Shown piece after piece: positions 13,260 through 21,698 of a stretch of DNA of 21,698 nt. A program made the position numbers and the translations under genes. Source of the DNA: a virus; IMG/VR virus record IMGVR_UViG_3300027742_000037, positions 1 to 21,698 of that record, one strand, 5' to 3'. How positions within the stretch are numbered: the stretch's first letter is position 1; each line of letters starts with the position of its first letter. The notes under the pieces were generated by a model, which had not been told where the DNA came from, searched no databases, and saw nothing but the letters and a program-made list of their open reading frames with translations.

Positions 13260-16200
13260 AGAGCGCATAGGTTTCGAAGCCTATTTTGAAACCCAAGAAT
13301 TTGAAGATGGAATTAAGCGCTGGGAAAGTGGATTAGCAAGCGCTAATAAGTCAGGCGATAGTTTTGTTGACAAAATAATAAATATGAGAAAGAGCCTAGA
13401 TCAAATAGGCGGTACTCTACTCGGTGGTATTGCTGGCACTGCGGTAGGTGGGCCTTTTGGTGGAGCTATTGGTACTGCTGTCGGTACTATCGCCGGAAAA
13501 TTAGCCCACGCTTTTGACCCAGTATCAATTGCTCTTAAGGGAGTTAGCCTACTTCTAAAAGGCGTAAAGGGTGCTTTCCAACTAGTTGGCGCTGTTGCTC
13601 AAACGGCTTTCAAATTAGTTGGTGTTGCTATTAAAGGCGTGATGATTGGTGTCACAGCCTTAACCGCTTTAGTAACAGGTGGTCTTGTTGCTGGATTCTT
13701 GTTATTCAGAAGAACGGCACAACAAGCCTTTACTGCGCTCACAAGTAAACTAAAGGAGCTTCTGCAAACTGCTGTTGAATTCCAGCAAATTGAAGTTGGT
13801 ATTCATGCTTTGGTAAGAAGTGCCTTAGTTGGCGCCGGTACTTTTGAAACCGCTTCAGATGCAATCGGAGCGGCTATTCCTATTGCGAATGAACTAAAAG
13901 AGGCGCTTGAACAACTATCTCTAAAATCACCATTCCCGACAGAATATGTTTACCAGATATTTAGAATTAATGCTGCTTTTGGCATAGCATTAGATACATC
14001 TTATAAATTAACTGAAGCCATGTTAGAGATTGGGGCTGCGACTGGTTTTAGCTCAACTGTTCTTGAAAGAATATCCCGTAACTTTGCCCAGGTTGCTAGA
14101 AATGAGAAGATATTAGAAAGAGATATAACGGAACTTTCTAACGCTGGACTAAGTATGCACAGAATCCTTGATGAAGAATTAAATATGTCTGTTGATGAAT
14201 TCAATGAAGGCATTAAAAAGGGAACTGTCTCAATGGACGATCTTTATGATGCCCTACTGCGGTTTACGCAAAAAAACTACGAGGGTTCATTTGAGGCTCT
14301 TGGCATGACTGTTGTGGGGTTACAAGCAAGATTTCAAAATCTGGGCGCTGTCATTGTAAGAGACTTTGTAACGCCGATTGTTCGTATGGCTGCACCGGCG
14401 CTTAATACTCTTATGGACGCTTTGGCCATGGTTACTACGACAGACGTATTCGTTATGTTTGGTCAAACCGTTGCTAATATGGCTCAACGGGTTGTAGGCG
14501 ATATAGACTGGACAACCGAATCCATTGCACAGAAGATTATGGATTTATTATTATGGGTTGCTCATGCTGCAAGAGACTTTTTCAAATGGGGTTATGAAAC
14601 ATTTATTGCCTGGGGTGTGGGCGCACTAAAAGGGGCTGCGACAGCTATTTCTGCTGTTGCGAATTTCATAAGCCGAGCATTAACAAGATTATTCTCAACA
14701 CATTCCCCGCCAGAGATATTACCAATGATTGACGTTTGGGGCGCAGAGACAATTGAAGCATGGTTAGAAGGAATGACGCGCGCTGACTTCAGTATTCTTA
14801 ATGATATCGTAGACCAGGTTGAATCTGTTCTGAAAGCACTAGATTTTGAAAACTTGGATATTGGCAGTATCTTGCAAACGATGGTTAGGGATGTTTCGCT
14901 TGGTGGGCTAGAAAATATATTTGCTAGTATAACAGACCAGCTTGGGCCGTTCGCTGATGCGCTTCAGGAATTAGTCGATCTCAGTAATGAGCTATCTGAT
15001 GAAAATAAAATATTGGCAGATATTATGAAACGTGTTAAAGACGCTATGGCTGATGTGGCAAGAGAAGAAGAAGTTCTTGTTGGCATAACAAAGCGATACG
15101 ACGCTGCGCTCAAAGATGTTACTGCTCAGGAAGAAATACTTGAAGGAATACTTGACCGTAAAAAGACAGCGATGAAAGACGTTACTGCCCAGGAAAAGAT
15201 TCTTGAATCTATCTTAGATAGGCGGAAAGATGCCCTGAAGGATGTTAATACCCAAGAAGATATTCTTGATGGAATATTAGACCGTAAAAAGATAGCAATG
15301 AAAGACGTTATTTCCCAAGAGAAAATCTTAGAAGCGATTTTAGACCGTAAAAAGATAGCAATGAAAGACGTTAATGCCCAAGAAGATATTCTTGATGGCA
15401 TATTAGATCGTAAAAAAGACGCGATGAAAGACGTTATTGCTCAAGAGAATATCTTAGAAGCGATTTTAGACCGCAAGAAGATAGCGATGAAAGATGTTAT
15501 TGCTCAAGAGAAAATCTTAGAAGCGATAACAGATAGAATGAGTGATGCTCAAAAAGCATTGAACAAGCAAGAAAAAATACTAGAGGATAGAACATGGGCA
15601 GTTAAAATAGCGCAAGAAGCGCTTGAAGATGCCATGGATTTCTATGACGATGCTGATGATTCTGTACAAAGACTCGTTAGAGAATATAATGCTCTTCTCC
15701 GCGCTGGCGCTGGCGATGATGTTTTGGATGCCAAGTTAGCTGAAATAAAAGCTATGCAGCTTCAACGCCAAGAAGCGGCTAAATTAATAGATGATACTGA
15801 AGATCAGGTAGATGTTGCCGAAGATGCGAAATTCGCCCAAGAGCAAATTATTAGAGGCTATAAAGACGCTGTCGATGTTATCAAAGAAGAAGCAGATGCG
15901 CAACAAGAAATTATTGATGGATATCAAGATATTGTAGACAGAATTGAAGAAGAGGCGGATGCACAACGAGAAGTCATTGATGGCTATCAAGACATCGTTG
16001 ACGCCATTGAAGAAGAGGCAGACGCACAGCGAGAAATCATTGACGGCTATCAAGACATCGTTGACGGAATCGAAGACGAAGCTGATGCACAACGGGAAGT
16101 CATTGATGGATATCAGGATATTGTTGATGGCATCGAAGAAGAGGCGGATGCGCAACGGGAAGTGATAGATGGCTATCAGGATATTGTTGATTCTATCAAT

Positions 16201-18006
16201 GATGAGATAGACGTTCAACAAGAAGTGATAGACGGATACCGAGACATCGTAAACGCCATTGAAGAAGAAGCTGATGCTCAACGCGATATTATTGATAACT
16301 ATCAAGATATTGCCAATGGCATTCAGGATGAAATAGATGCCCAGCAAGAAGTGATAGACGGTTATCAAGAAATCGTTGATGGAATCGAAAATGAAGCAGA
16401 CGCCCAGAGAGATGCTATTGACGCAATGGAAGATCAAATATCTGCTCAAGAAGACCTGATTGATCTTATGCTAAAGCTCACGGGTTATACGGAGGACGAA
16501 ACTACTTCGTTGGGCGATCTAAATGATGAACTTAGCGATGCGGAAGATAATCTTCGGGATATTTTTGATATAGACTGGGAAGCTATTGACACTTCTGCGC
16601 TTGACAGTTCTTTAGGGGATATCGGGGTTGCATTAGGGGAAGTTGAAACCGAGTGGGGTACACTTGTAACAGCTGCCGAAGATGCTTGGGCTGATTTGAC
16701 AGGTGAAAATGGGCCGTTTTCTAATGCTTGGGAAGATATAAAGGCGTTATTTAATTGGAACGATCAGTCGTCTTGGGATGAATTCGTTGGAGAGATGACA
16801 CCAACAGTTGAGCATTCAATGAAATATATTTTATTCCAAAATATAAAAGATTTAATTATAGAGTTCGCCACGAACTTTTTTACAGATCAAGAAATCTTAA
16901 ATTCAATTAAGGACGTAGGTAAAAACATCATAGGGAATATATTGGATGGTGTTGAAGAAAAGAGCGAAGCAGAAGATGGTCGTTTTAAGAATATGATAGT
17001 TGATTTCTTTATCGGAAAAACAAGAAAGGCATTGGGGATAGAGGGAAATACTTCTAAAAAGGCTAATAATGAAATAGGAAAACCTATTGCTGATGGAATT
17101 ATAGGCGGAATAGGGGACAAGTTAGGCGATGCTGGGTATAAGCAATCATTAATAGGATTTGGCGATTGGATATTTGATGTTATCAAGGGATGGCTTGGCA
17201 TAAGTTCTCCCTCACAAAGGGCACACGATGAAATAGGGGTAGAAATAACCAATGGTATTATAAACGGAATCAAGGAAAAATTCACAAATCTTACAACAAC
17301 AGCCGGAGAACTTTGGACTACTTTCAAAGAAGGGCTTGGTGATTTTTGGACTAAGGCTTACGATATCGGGAAGGCTATTCTTCAGGGTATGATACATGGC
17401 ATTAATGCAAAGTTTAGTGACCTTAGAGCAAAAGCTGGAGAAATATGGGGAACTATCAAAAGTGGCTTAGGAACTGTTTGGAATAGTGCATATAGCGTCG
17501 GCAAAGATATAATTGGTGGTATAATGGCTGGTATATCGTCAATGCCAAACTTACTTGGTTGGGCTTCGAGAATAGCAGGAAGTATTATTCAAGCAATAAA
17601 AAATGCCCTTAATATCAGTTCTCCATCTGAAGAAGCAGAAGAGGAAATTGGCGCTCCCGTTGCGGAAGGTATTTTTGAGGGTATTGATAAGGGCATTAAA
17701 AACTCCAAGGTTGAATTTATGATGGAATCTCCATCAAAATTGATGGAAGAACAAGTTGGTGTTCCATTAATGCAGGGTGTTCTTCAAGGATTTAATACTA
17801 TGAAGGGCGCTATTTCAGAAGGAATGACCAGTATGCTAAATTATACACCAACGCCGACACAATCATATACGCCTTCTTCAATTTCAAATAATAGCATTGT
17901 AAATAATATGTACATGGGAAATAATACAGTAAGAAGTGATATAGATATAGCAATTATCGAAAATGCCGTTAAACGCGCTATCCATAATGCTTCTTTTGGG
18001 ATATAG
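13246..18006 (+). CDS. tape measure protein
   Basis: A 1586-residue protein after the chaperone pair, start ATG 13246 with AAAGGA upstream. Residues about 50-165 are hydrophobic and Gly/Ala-rich (GGTLLGGIAGTAVGGPFGG; GVMIGVTALTALVTGGLVAG), able to insert in membranes. Residues about 165-400 are a TMP core domain (NEKILERDITELSNAGLSM, MSVDEFNEGIKKGTVSMDDL). Two arrays of 21-residue repeats follow, at residues 604-792 and 862-1071. The C-terminal part has four copies of the SPS/IG module typical of tape measures (SPPEILP, SSPSQRAHDEIG, SSPSEEAEEEIG, ESPSKLMEEQVG), each followed by a G-I/L-x-x-G pattern. At 0.15 nm per residue the tail would be about 240 nm. It sets tail length and probably exits during DNA injection. 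Confidence 0.85.
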   Translation: MPENEERIGFEAYFETQEFEDGIKRWESGLASANKSGDSFVDKIINMRKSLDQIGGTLLGGIAGTAVGGPFGGAIGTAVGTIAGKLAHAFDPVSIALKGVSLLLKGVKGAFQLVGAVAQTAFKLVGVAIKGVMIGVTALTALVTGGLVAGFLLFRRTAQQAFTALTSKLKELLQTAVEFQQIEVGIHALVRSALVGAGTFETASDAIGAAIPIANELKEALEQLSLKSPFPTEYVYQIFRINAAFGIALDTSYKLTEAMLEIGAATGFSSTVLERISRNFAQVARNEKILERDITELSNAGLSMHRILDEELNMSVDEFNEGIKKGTVSMDDLYDALLRFTQKNYEGSFEALGMTVVGLQARFQNLGAVIVRDFVTPIVRMAAPALNTLMDALAMVTTTDVFVMFGQTVANMAQRVVGDIDWTTESIAQKIMDLLLWVAHAARDFFKWGYETFIAWGVGALKGAATAISAVANFISRALTRLFSTHSPPEILPMIDVWGAETIEAWLEGMTRADFSILNDIVDQVESVLKALDFENLDIGSILQTMVRDVSLGGLENIFASITDQLGPFADALQELVDLSNELSDENKILADIMKRVKDAMADVAREEEVLVGITKRYDAALKDVTAQEEILEGILDRKKTAMKDVTAQEKILESILDRRKDALKDVNTQEDILDGILDRKKIAMKDVISQEKILEAILDRKKIAMKDVNAQEDILDGILDRKKDAMKDVIAQENILEAILDRKKIAMKDVIAQEKILEAITDRMSDAQKALNKQEKILEDRTWAVKIAQEALEDAMDFYDDADDSVQRLVREYNALLRAGAGDDVLDAKLAEIKAMQLQRQEAAKLIDDTEDQVDVAEDAKFAQEQIIRGYKDAVDVIKEEADAQQEIIDGYQDIVDRIEEEADAQREVIDGYQDIVDAIEEEADAQREIIDGYQDIVDGIEDEADAQREVIDGYQDIVDGIEEEADAQREVIDGYQDIVDSINDEIDVQQEVIDGYRDIVNAIEEEADAQRDIIDNYQDIANGIQDEIDAQQEVIDGYQEIVDGIENEADAQRDAIDAMEDQISAQEDLIDLMLKLTGYTEDETTSLGDLNDELSDAEDNLRDIFDIDWEAIDTSALDSSLGDIGVALGEVETEWGTLVTAAEDAWADLTGENGPFSNAWEDIKALFNWNDQSSWDEFVGEMTPTVEHSMKYILFQNIKDLIIEFATNFFTDQEILNSIKDVGKNIIGNILDGVEEKSEAEDGRFKNMIVDFFIGKTRKALGIEGNTSKKANNEIGKPIADGIIGGIGDKLGDAGYKQSLIGFGDWIFDVIKGWLGISSPSQRAHDEIGVEITNGIINGIKEKFTNLTTTAGELWTTFKEGLGDFWTKAYDIGKAILQGMIHGINAKFSDLRAKAGEIWGTIKSGLGTVWNSAYSVGKDIIGGIMAGISSMPNLLGWASRIAGSIIQAIKNALNISSPSEEAEEEIGAPVAEGIFEGIDKGIKNSKVEFMMESPSKLMEEQVGVPLMQGVLQGFNTMKGAISEGMTSMLNYTPTPTQSYTPSSISNNSIVNNMYMGNNTVRSDIDIAIIENAVKRAIHNASFGI
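15055..15621 (+). repeat. nine 63-bp repeats in tape measure (array A)
   Basis: Nine in-frame units of 21 residues, consensus V-x-A-Q-E-K-I-L-E-A-I-L-D-R-K-K-I-A-M-K-D. Units alternate between QEKILEAILDRKK and QEDILDGILDRKK, so the duplicated block was probably 126 bp in places. Identical runs such as AGATAGCAATGAAAGACGTT recur at 15290 and 15353. The first and last units have drifted. Twenty-one is three heptads, as expected for a long coiled coil. Confidence 0.85.
15829..16458 (+). repeat. ten 63-bp repeats in tape measure (array B)
   Basis: Ten in-frame units of 21 residues, consensus ADAQREVIDGYQDIVDGIEEE. They are strongly acidic, differing from array A but of the same period. Synonymous changes between units show age, while central units (from 15960 to 16190) are close to identical. 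Units 7 and 9 carry IDVQQEV or IDAQQEV. The spacing suits a helical rod. Confidence 0.85.
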
Positions 18007-18013
18007 GAGTGAA

Positions 18014-20494
18014 ATGGCGACACCCATTCTTGTAATAACAGATGGAACAATCAGAATAAATCTTCTTACGAAGAACGGCTCTGGTATTAATTGTTGTGAA
18101 TATACGCCAGCAAGACCAACGTTCAAGGGGGATGGCGTTTGGTCTGATTCTTCTTTATCAAATGGGCGACAATTGCAAATGGCAAAGTTGGGAAATATCA
18201 TTGATATTTTCACATTAGTTATAAGTAGTAGTGAGCAAGACGAGATCATTGAGGATGCCAGAAATTTAACCTCATTGCTTGAAAAAGCTGTCAAATATTG
18301 GATTACGGAATGGCAAAATGAGCCAGTCTGGATAGAGAGACGCGGCTCGAATGAAACAGAAACATCTTATTCTATAATCCATGGCTATAAATGGGAAAAC
18401 GATGACAACCCATTTTCCCCACCATTTTATACACCATCAAAGCCAATGTCTATGAATGGTATAGACTTAGCTATTGAACATGGATTTTGGATGTCAAACG
18501 AACCAGGAGAAGCGGATAGCGTTGAAATATCAAATCGCATGTATGGTTTGACAAAACTAACTGTAAATCCAACAGCATCAGCGGATGATTGTTATATTGA
18601 TAAATTTATTTCTAGTATAAATCTTGCTGTAGAAGATATGTATGTTATAAATTCAAGAGCAGAAATAGGTATACGGTTTAGAAACCTTACCATACCTGCT
18701 GGCGCAATAATAACAAGCGCATATCTTAAAATGACAAGCTCAAATCATGTTAGGGTAACAGATTATCAAGCAAGAGAAATAGATATTTATGGCGAACTAA
18801 ATGCTACACCAAACATTTTTTCAACATATGGAGATTTTATTTCCAGAGGGCTTACAACCAACTATGAAATATGGCTTGCCCCACCAAACCAATTTGGCGC
18901 GGTAAACTCTACTGGAAATATTTCTAGTGTTATTCAGGAAATGGTAGATTTGCCAGCATGGGCGTCTGGAAATGATCTTGTTTTATTTTTAGTTCCAGGG
19001 GAGAATGTTTATAGAGTTTATGCAAGTTTTGATGATACTGGTTCAGCGCCAGAACTAGTTATTTATTATTCCTCTGGAGAATCTGGTGTAGATTCTACAT
19101 CTGATGACATTGTTTACGTCGGGAATAAAGATAGTTCAAATATATTATCCGCAATCTATAGATATGATGCTGATCCCGTTGGGTGGTCTGCCGATTTGTT
19201 ATCTACAGCATTGCCATATAAGCTATTCCCAGACCCATCCGCCGTTGGGGATATGTGTTATTTTGGATGTAAAGATGCACCTATTTATTCACTTGTATTC
19301 GATATTACTTCTTCCCATACTGGGAATGATATCACATGGGAATATTGGAATGGTGGTGGTTGGTCTTCTCTATCAACATCAACAGACAATGTAAGCGATT
19401 ATATCGAATTTAGAATTAATGATACTGGTGTTATTATATTTCATCCTAGAAATAATTTCGCGAAGACTACTGTAAATGGACTAAATGCCTATTGGGTTAG
19501 AGCAAGAATGGACGCAATTAGCGTTAATGCAACTCAGCAAAATAGGCATGTTTATACTGTTACAAGTTCAGATATTGAGATAGCAAGCACTGCAACATCT
19601 GGGGATATTCCGTCGATTGCGAAAATAAATATAGCCACAGCGGATTCCAGTAGAGGTGGTGCAGAAAAATTATTATTAGGATTACGATCTGATTCTCGTG
19701 GCGAATTTTTTAGGCAACATATTAATACGAATGGATTAAACAATGAATATATTTCTATAACAAGTGATGTAAGCACTGCTGCACAAACTAATAGTGATAG
19801 TGCAACTGGTAATATTATTCAAACAACATTCACTGGGCCTGATACTATGGAAAGAAGGTTTTATGTTGATATTAATCCGCCAATTGCTCAAGAATATTAC
19901 GGGAAATATAGAGCATTTGTTAGAGCTATTGAGACAACCACTCTTCCAATATTGGCTGAGGGAGAAATAATATCGTATTTATCCATATCCCTTGGCTCTT
20001 CGTATAACTCAAAACGTGCTTATAATATTGATATTGGTAATAACTGGCACTATTTTGATTATGGGATAATCGAATTGCCGCCATCTATTATTCCAGAAAT
20101 ATATTATGGGGCAATAAAAATAAGTTTATATGCAAACAATGAAAACACTGGTGCTATAGACCTTGATTGGGTAGACTTAATACTTTTACCTGTTGACGAG
20201 TATTCAATGGAAATAAGACAGGACTCGGATGCCATTACAACTACAAGGAGTATAACAACAGCAGATAGTATCTCTTTAATCGGGAAATCCAATGTGTTTT
20301 GTACATTAAGGGATGAAGATACTTATTATGTTACGGATATTCCAATGGTTATATCAAGCGCGCCATTTCAAATACAGGCTAGAGCGAATCAAAGACTTTA
20401 TTTCTTTGTTCCAGAAACTTCAAAACATGAATGGGTGGGTAGAATCCAAATATGGCAGAATGATCGTTATCTAACATTCAGAGGAACTGAATAG
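18014..20494 (+). CDS. distal tail protein with adhesin-like domains
   Basis: I choose ATG 18014 (TAGGAG at 18004-18009); an upstream in-frame start would overlap the tape measure and lacks a site. The 826-residue protein sits where siphoviruses encode Dit. Residues 1-170 match a Dit-like head (TKNGSGINCCEYTPARPTFK, SLLEKAVKYWITEW, EPVWIERRGSNETETSYSII, NPFSPPFYTPSKPM). Residues about 185-360 are a DNRLRE-like beta domain (RFRNLTIPAGAIITSAYLKM, EMVDLPAWASGNDLVLFL). Around 440-500 is a WEYWNGGGWSSLS / YWVRARM domain. A further jelly-roll (to about 730) and a final small beta domain end at RGTE. These beta modules resemble carbohydrate-binding parts, so host surface contact is inferred. It uses ATA codons much more than the head genes. 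Confidence 0.6.
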   Translation: MATPILVITDGTIRINLLTKNGSGINCCEYTPARPTFKGDGVWSDSSLSNGRQLQMAKLGNIIDIFTLVISSSEQDEIIEDARNLTSLLEKAVKYWITEWQNEPVWIERRGSNETETSYSIIHGYKWENDDNPFSPPFYTPSKPMSMNGIDLAIEHGFWMSNEPGEADSVEISNRMYGLTKLTVNPTASADDCYIDKFISSINLAVEDMYVINSRAEIGIRFRNLTIPAGAIITSAYLKMTSSNHVRVTDYQAREIDIYGELNATPNIFSTYGDFISRGLTTNYEIWLAPPNQFGAVNSTGNISSVIQEMVDLPAWASGNDLVLFLVPGENVYRVYASFDDTGSAPELVIYYSSGESGVDSTSDDIVYVGNKDSSNILSAIYRYDADPVGWSADLLSTALPYKLFPDPSAVGDMCYFGCKDAPIYSLVFDITSSHTGNDITWEYWNGGGWSSLSTSTDNVSDYIEFRINDTGVIIFHPRNNFAKTTVNGLNAYWVRARMDAISVNATQQNRHVYTVTSSDIEIASTATSGDIPSIAKINIATADSSRGGAEKLLLGLRSDSRGEFFRQHINTNGLNNEYISITSDVSTAAQTNSDSATGNIIQTTFTGPDTMERRFYVDINPPIAQEYYGKYRAFVRAIETTTLPILAEGEIISYLSISLGSSYNSKRAYNIDIGNNWHYFDYGIIELPPSIIPEIYYGAIKISLYANNENTGAIDLDWVDLILLPVDEYSMEIRQDSDAITTTRSITTADSISLIGKSNVFCTLRDEDTYYVTDIPMVISSAPFQIQARANQRLYFFVPETSKHEWVGRIQIWQNDRYLTFRGTE

Positions 20495-20503
20495 GAGAAT
20501 AAA

Positions 20504-20608
20504 ATGGCACTTTATAACAAATTTGATAGTTTTGTAGAAGCAATTTGTGAAGAAAAGCATGACTTTTCGTCAGACACAATAACTGTGGCGCTTCATTATT
20601 TACATTAA
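20504..20608 (+). pseudogene. N-terminal remnant of a small phage structural gene
   Basis: A 34-codon ORF with AGGAGA (20493-20498) before ATG. It reads MALYNKFDSFVEAICEEKHD and then FSSDTITVAL before ending HYLH-stop. The start resembles a family of about 120-150-residue phage structural proteins of the form M-x-x-x-NKF-x-x-F-V-E-x-x-x-x-G-x-H-(D/N)-x-x-x-D-x-x-x-V-x-L-T-N-T-A-P, which normally continue past VALTN. Here the family match stops at VAL and a new gene's ribosome site follows at once. I infer a deletion that removed the rest. It may alternatively be a short real peptide. Confidence 0.5.
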
Positions 20609-20626
20609 CATAATTAGGAGAATGAT

Positions 20627-21679
20627 ATGGCAGATAATTTTGATTTCGATGAAGGAGTTGATAGCACAGGCGCAGCCGATGATTGCGCTGGTGTTAAATA
20701 CCAAATAATAAAAGTTGCCGATGGCACGGCGGATAGCACAACAGTTATAAAAGCTGGTGGTGGTGTTGAAGCTGATGCACTTAGAGTAACGATTGCAAAT
20801 AATAGTACAGGTGTATTAAGTGTTGATGATGGCGGCGGTGCGCTGACTGTGGACGGCACGGTTGCAGTAACAAACGCAGGACTGACAGAACTTGCAACAG
20901 CGATTGACACACAGGTTCAGGTTGATGTTGTGGCAGCTCTACCAGCAGGCACAAATAATATTGGTGATGTGGATATAGCATCCGCTTTACCAGCAGGCAC
21001 TAATGCGATTGGTAAGTTAGCAGCCAACTCAGGTGTAGACATCGGAGATGTTGATATATTATCAATAGCAGCAGGGGATAACAATATTGGCAATGTAGAC
21101 GTTGTAACTTTGCCGCCTCTAGAAGCAGGGAATAACAATATTGGAAATGTAGATATTGTTGGTGGAACGATCACTACAATTACTAATGATGTCGGTCTTG
21201 ACGCAGGTGAAAATCATATCGGGGAAGTCGGGATGCCGGACACGGTCATTACGATAACACCCACCTTAGACACCTCAGCGTATGCCGACGGAGACGTTCT
21301 TTTCACTACAGAAGCGATTGCAAACGCAGTTCGTAATGATGGCGAAAGTTGCATCCTGCAAAGTATTCAAGTTTTGGATAAGGCTGACCAAGGGATTGAT
21401 TTTGAACTGGTATTTTTTGACGCTGACAAGGATTTGGGGACAGCCAATGCGGCTATTACCATTTCAGACGCTGATGCAGCATCAATAATCGGACATTATG
21501 CTTTCAGCAATGACTACATTGACCTTATAAATTCACAGATACGATGTGATGAGGGCATTGGGCTGGTATTGAAAGCAGGGGCGGCCACGACTTCACTATA
21601 CGTTGGCGGTATCAGCAAGGGAGCTGGTACTTATGCGGCTAGCGATATCGTGATTAAATTGGGATTACTTAGAAATTAA
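20627..21679 (+). CDS. repeat-containing fibre-like virion protein
   Basis: A 350-residue protein with TAGGAGA (20615-20621) before the ATG. The N-terminus (MADNFDFDEGVDSTGAADDC, then AGVKYQIIKVADGTADSTTV) has the D-GVDSTG/ADD-GVKYQ-IK pattern seen in many metagenomic phage fibre or decoration proteins. Residues about 105-205 contain five imperfect units around AG(T/D/N)NNIG(D/N)VDI, giving a low-complexity beta-solenoid-like stretch. The C-terminal third is a globular beta domain (SCILQSIQVLDKADQGIDFE, GIGLVLKAGAATTSLYVGG). No catalytic residues are evident. It is expected on the virion surface, near the tail tip given its place after the distal tail gene. Confidence 0.5.
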   Translation: MADNFDFDEGVDSTGAADDCAGVKYQIIKVADGTADSTTVIKAGGGVEADALRVTIANNSTGVLSVDDGGGALTVDGTVAVTNAGLTELATAIDTQVQVDVVAALPAGTNNIGDVDIASALPAGTNAIGKLAANSGVDIGDVDILSIAAGDNNIGNVDVVTLPPLEAGNNNIGNVDIVGGTITTITNDVGLDAGENHIGEVGMPDTVITITPTLDTSAYADGDVLFTTEAIANAVRNDGESCILQSIQVLDKADQGIDFELVFFDADKDLGTANAAITISDADAASIIGHYAFSNDYIDLINSQIRCDEGIGLVLKAGAATTSLYVGGISKGAGTYAASDIVIKLGLLRN

Positions 21680-21691
21680 CGGAGGCAGAAA

Positions 21692-21698
21692 ATGGATG
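21692..21698 (+). CDS. start of next gene (partial)
   Basis: ATG at 21692 follows GGAGG (21681-21685) by six bases, and the window ends two codons in (M-D). This is the usual spacing in this operon. Nothing can be said about the product. Confidence 0.5.

Noticed and set aside
15784-16449. A 221-residue open frame on the minus strand.
   Set aside because: It is antisense to repeat array B of the tape measure; the 63-bp period keeps one antisense frame open. It reads as a low-complexity hydrophobic string and has no ribosome site.
17963-18013. In-frame upstream start for the distal tail gene.
   Set aside because: It would overlap the tape measure by about 44 bases and has no ribosome site, while TAGGAG precedes ATG 18014.
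1-21698. CRISPR array, tRNA, insertion sequence, toxin-antitoxin or defence genes.
   Set aside because: The repeats are all coding, in frame and without spacers. I saw no transposase, inverted terminal repeats, cloverleaf, or defence-type enzyme motifs.

Overview
The window is the structural (virion) module of a long-tailed siphovirus or provirus. All genes are on the + strand, tightly packed, and often overlap by 1-4 bases or by a start/stop sharing. There is no gap over about 110 bases. No terminase, portal, lysis, integration or replication gene is visible, so this is an internal piece of a larger genome. The host cannot be read from the sequence. The DNA is fairly AT-rich with standard Shine-Dalgarno sites and a textbook sigma-70 promoter. 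Some domains in the tail-tip protein resemble ones I associate with Chloroflexi and metagenomic phages, but that is weak inference.

Layout. (1) 1-5029: a run of virion-surface genes: a small decoration-type protein (50), a small beta-rich protein (452), a 1102-residue fibre built of four 39-residue and about 32 22-residue repeats (745), a BppU-like baseplate/fibre adaptor (4053) and a 49-residue ORF starting with GTG (4880). (2) 5018-5126: a strong extended -10 promoter followed about 50 bases later by an intrinsic terminator hairpin. (3) 5141-9246, head genes: ChaB-domain/prohead protease/scaffold fusion with an internal start for a free scaffold, head decoration protein, major capsid protein, an 82-residue protein and a beta-helix protein. 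(4) 9266-10871: neck genes (head-tail adaptor, a small ORF whose natural start is followed at once by TGA, an HK97 gp10-like protein and a 132-residue protein). (5) 10877-18006, tail: a tail-tube-position protein with a six-bladed Asp-box propeller, a GC-rich RNA structure, a tail assembly chaperone with a probable +1 frameshift at CCC_TGA, and a 1586-residue tape measure. (6) 18014-21698: tail-tip protein, a truncated gene remnant, a fibre-like protein, and the start of one more gene.

How they work together: the protease/scaffold and capsid protein build and mature the head; the neck proteins close it and join the tail; the chaperone and its frameshifted form coat the tape measure while tube protein polymerises to a length set by it (about 240 nm at 0.15 nm per residue); the distal protein and repeat-rich fibres face the host.

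I see no defence system or other non-phage system. The most unusual signals are the RNA structure before the chaperone gene (its loop can pair with either of two GGGAGC copies, one being the ribosome binding site), the CCC_TGA shift site, the strong promoter/terminator pair before the head genes, the stop at the third codon of the neck ORF, and the extreme protein repeats.
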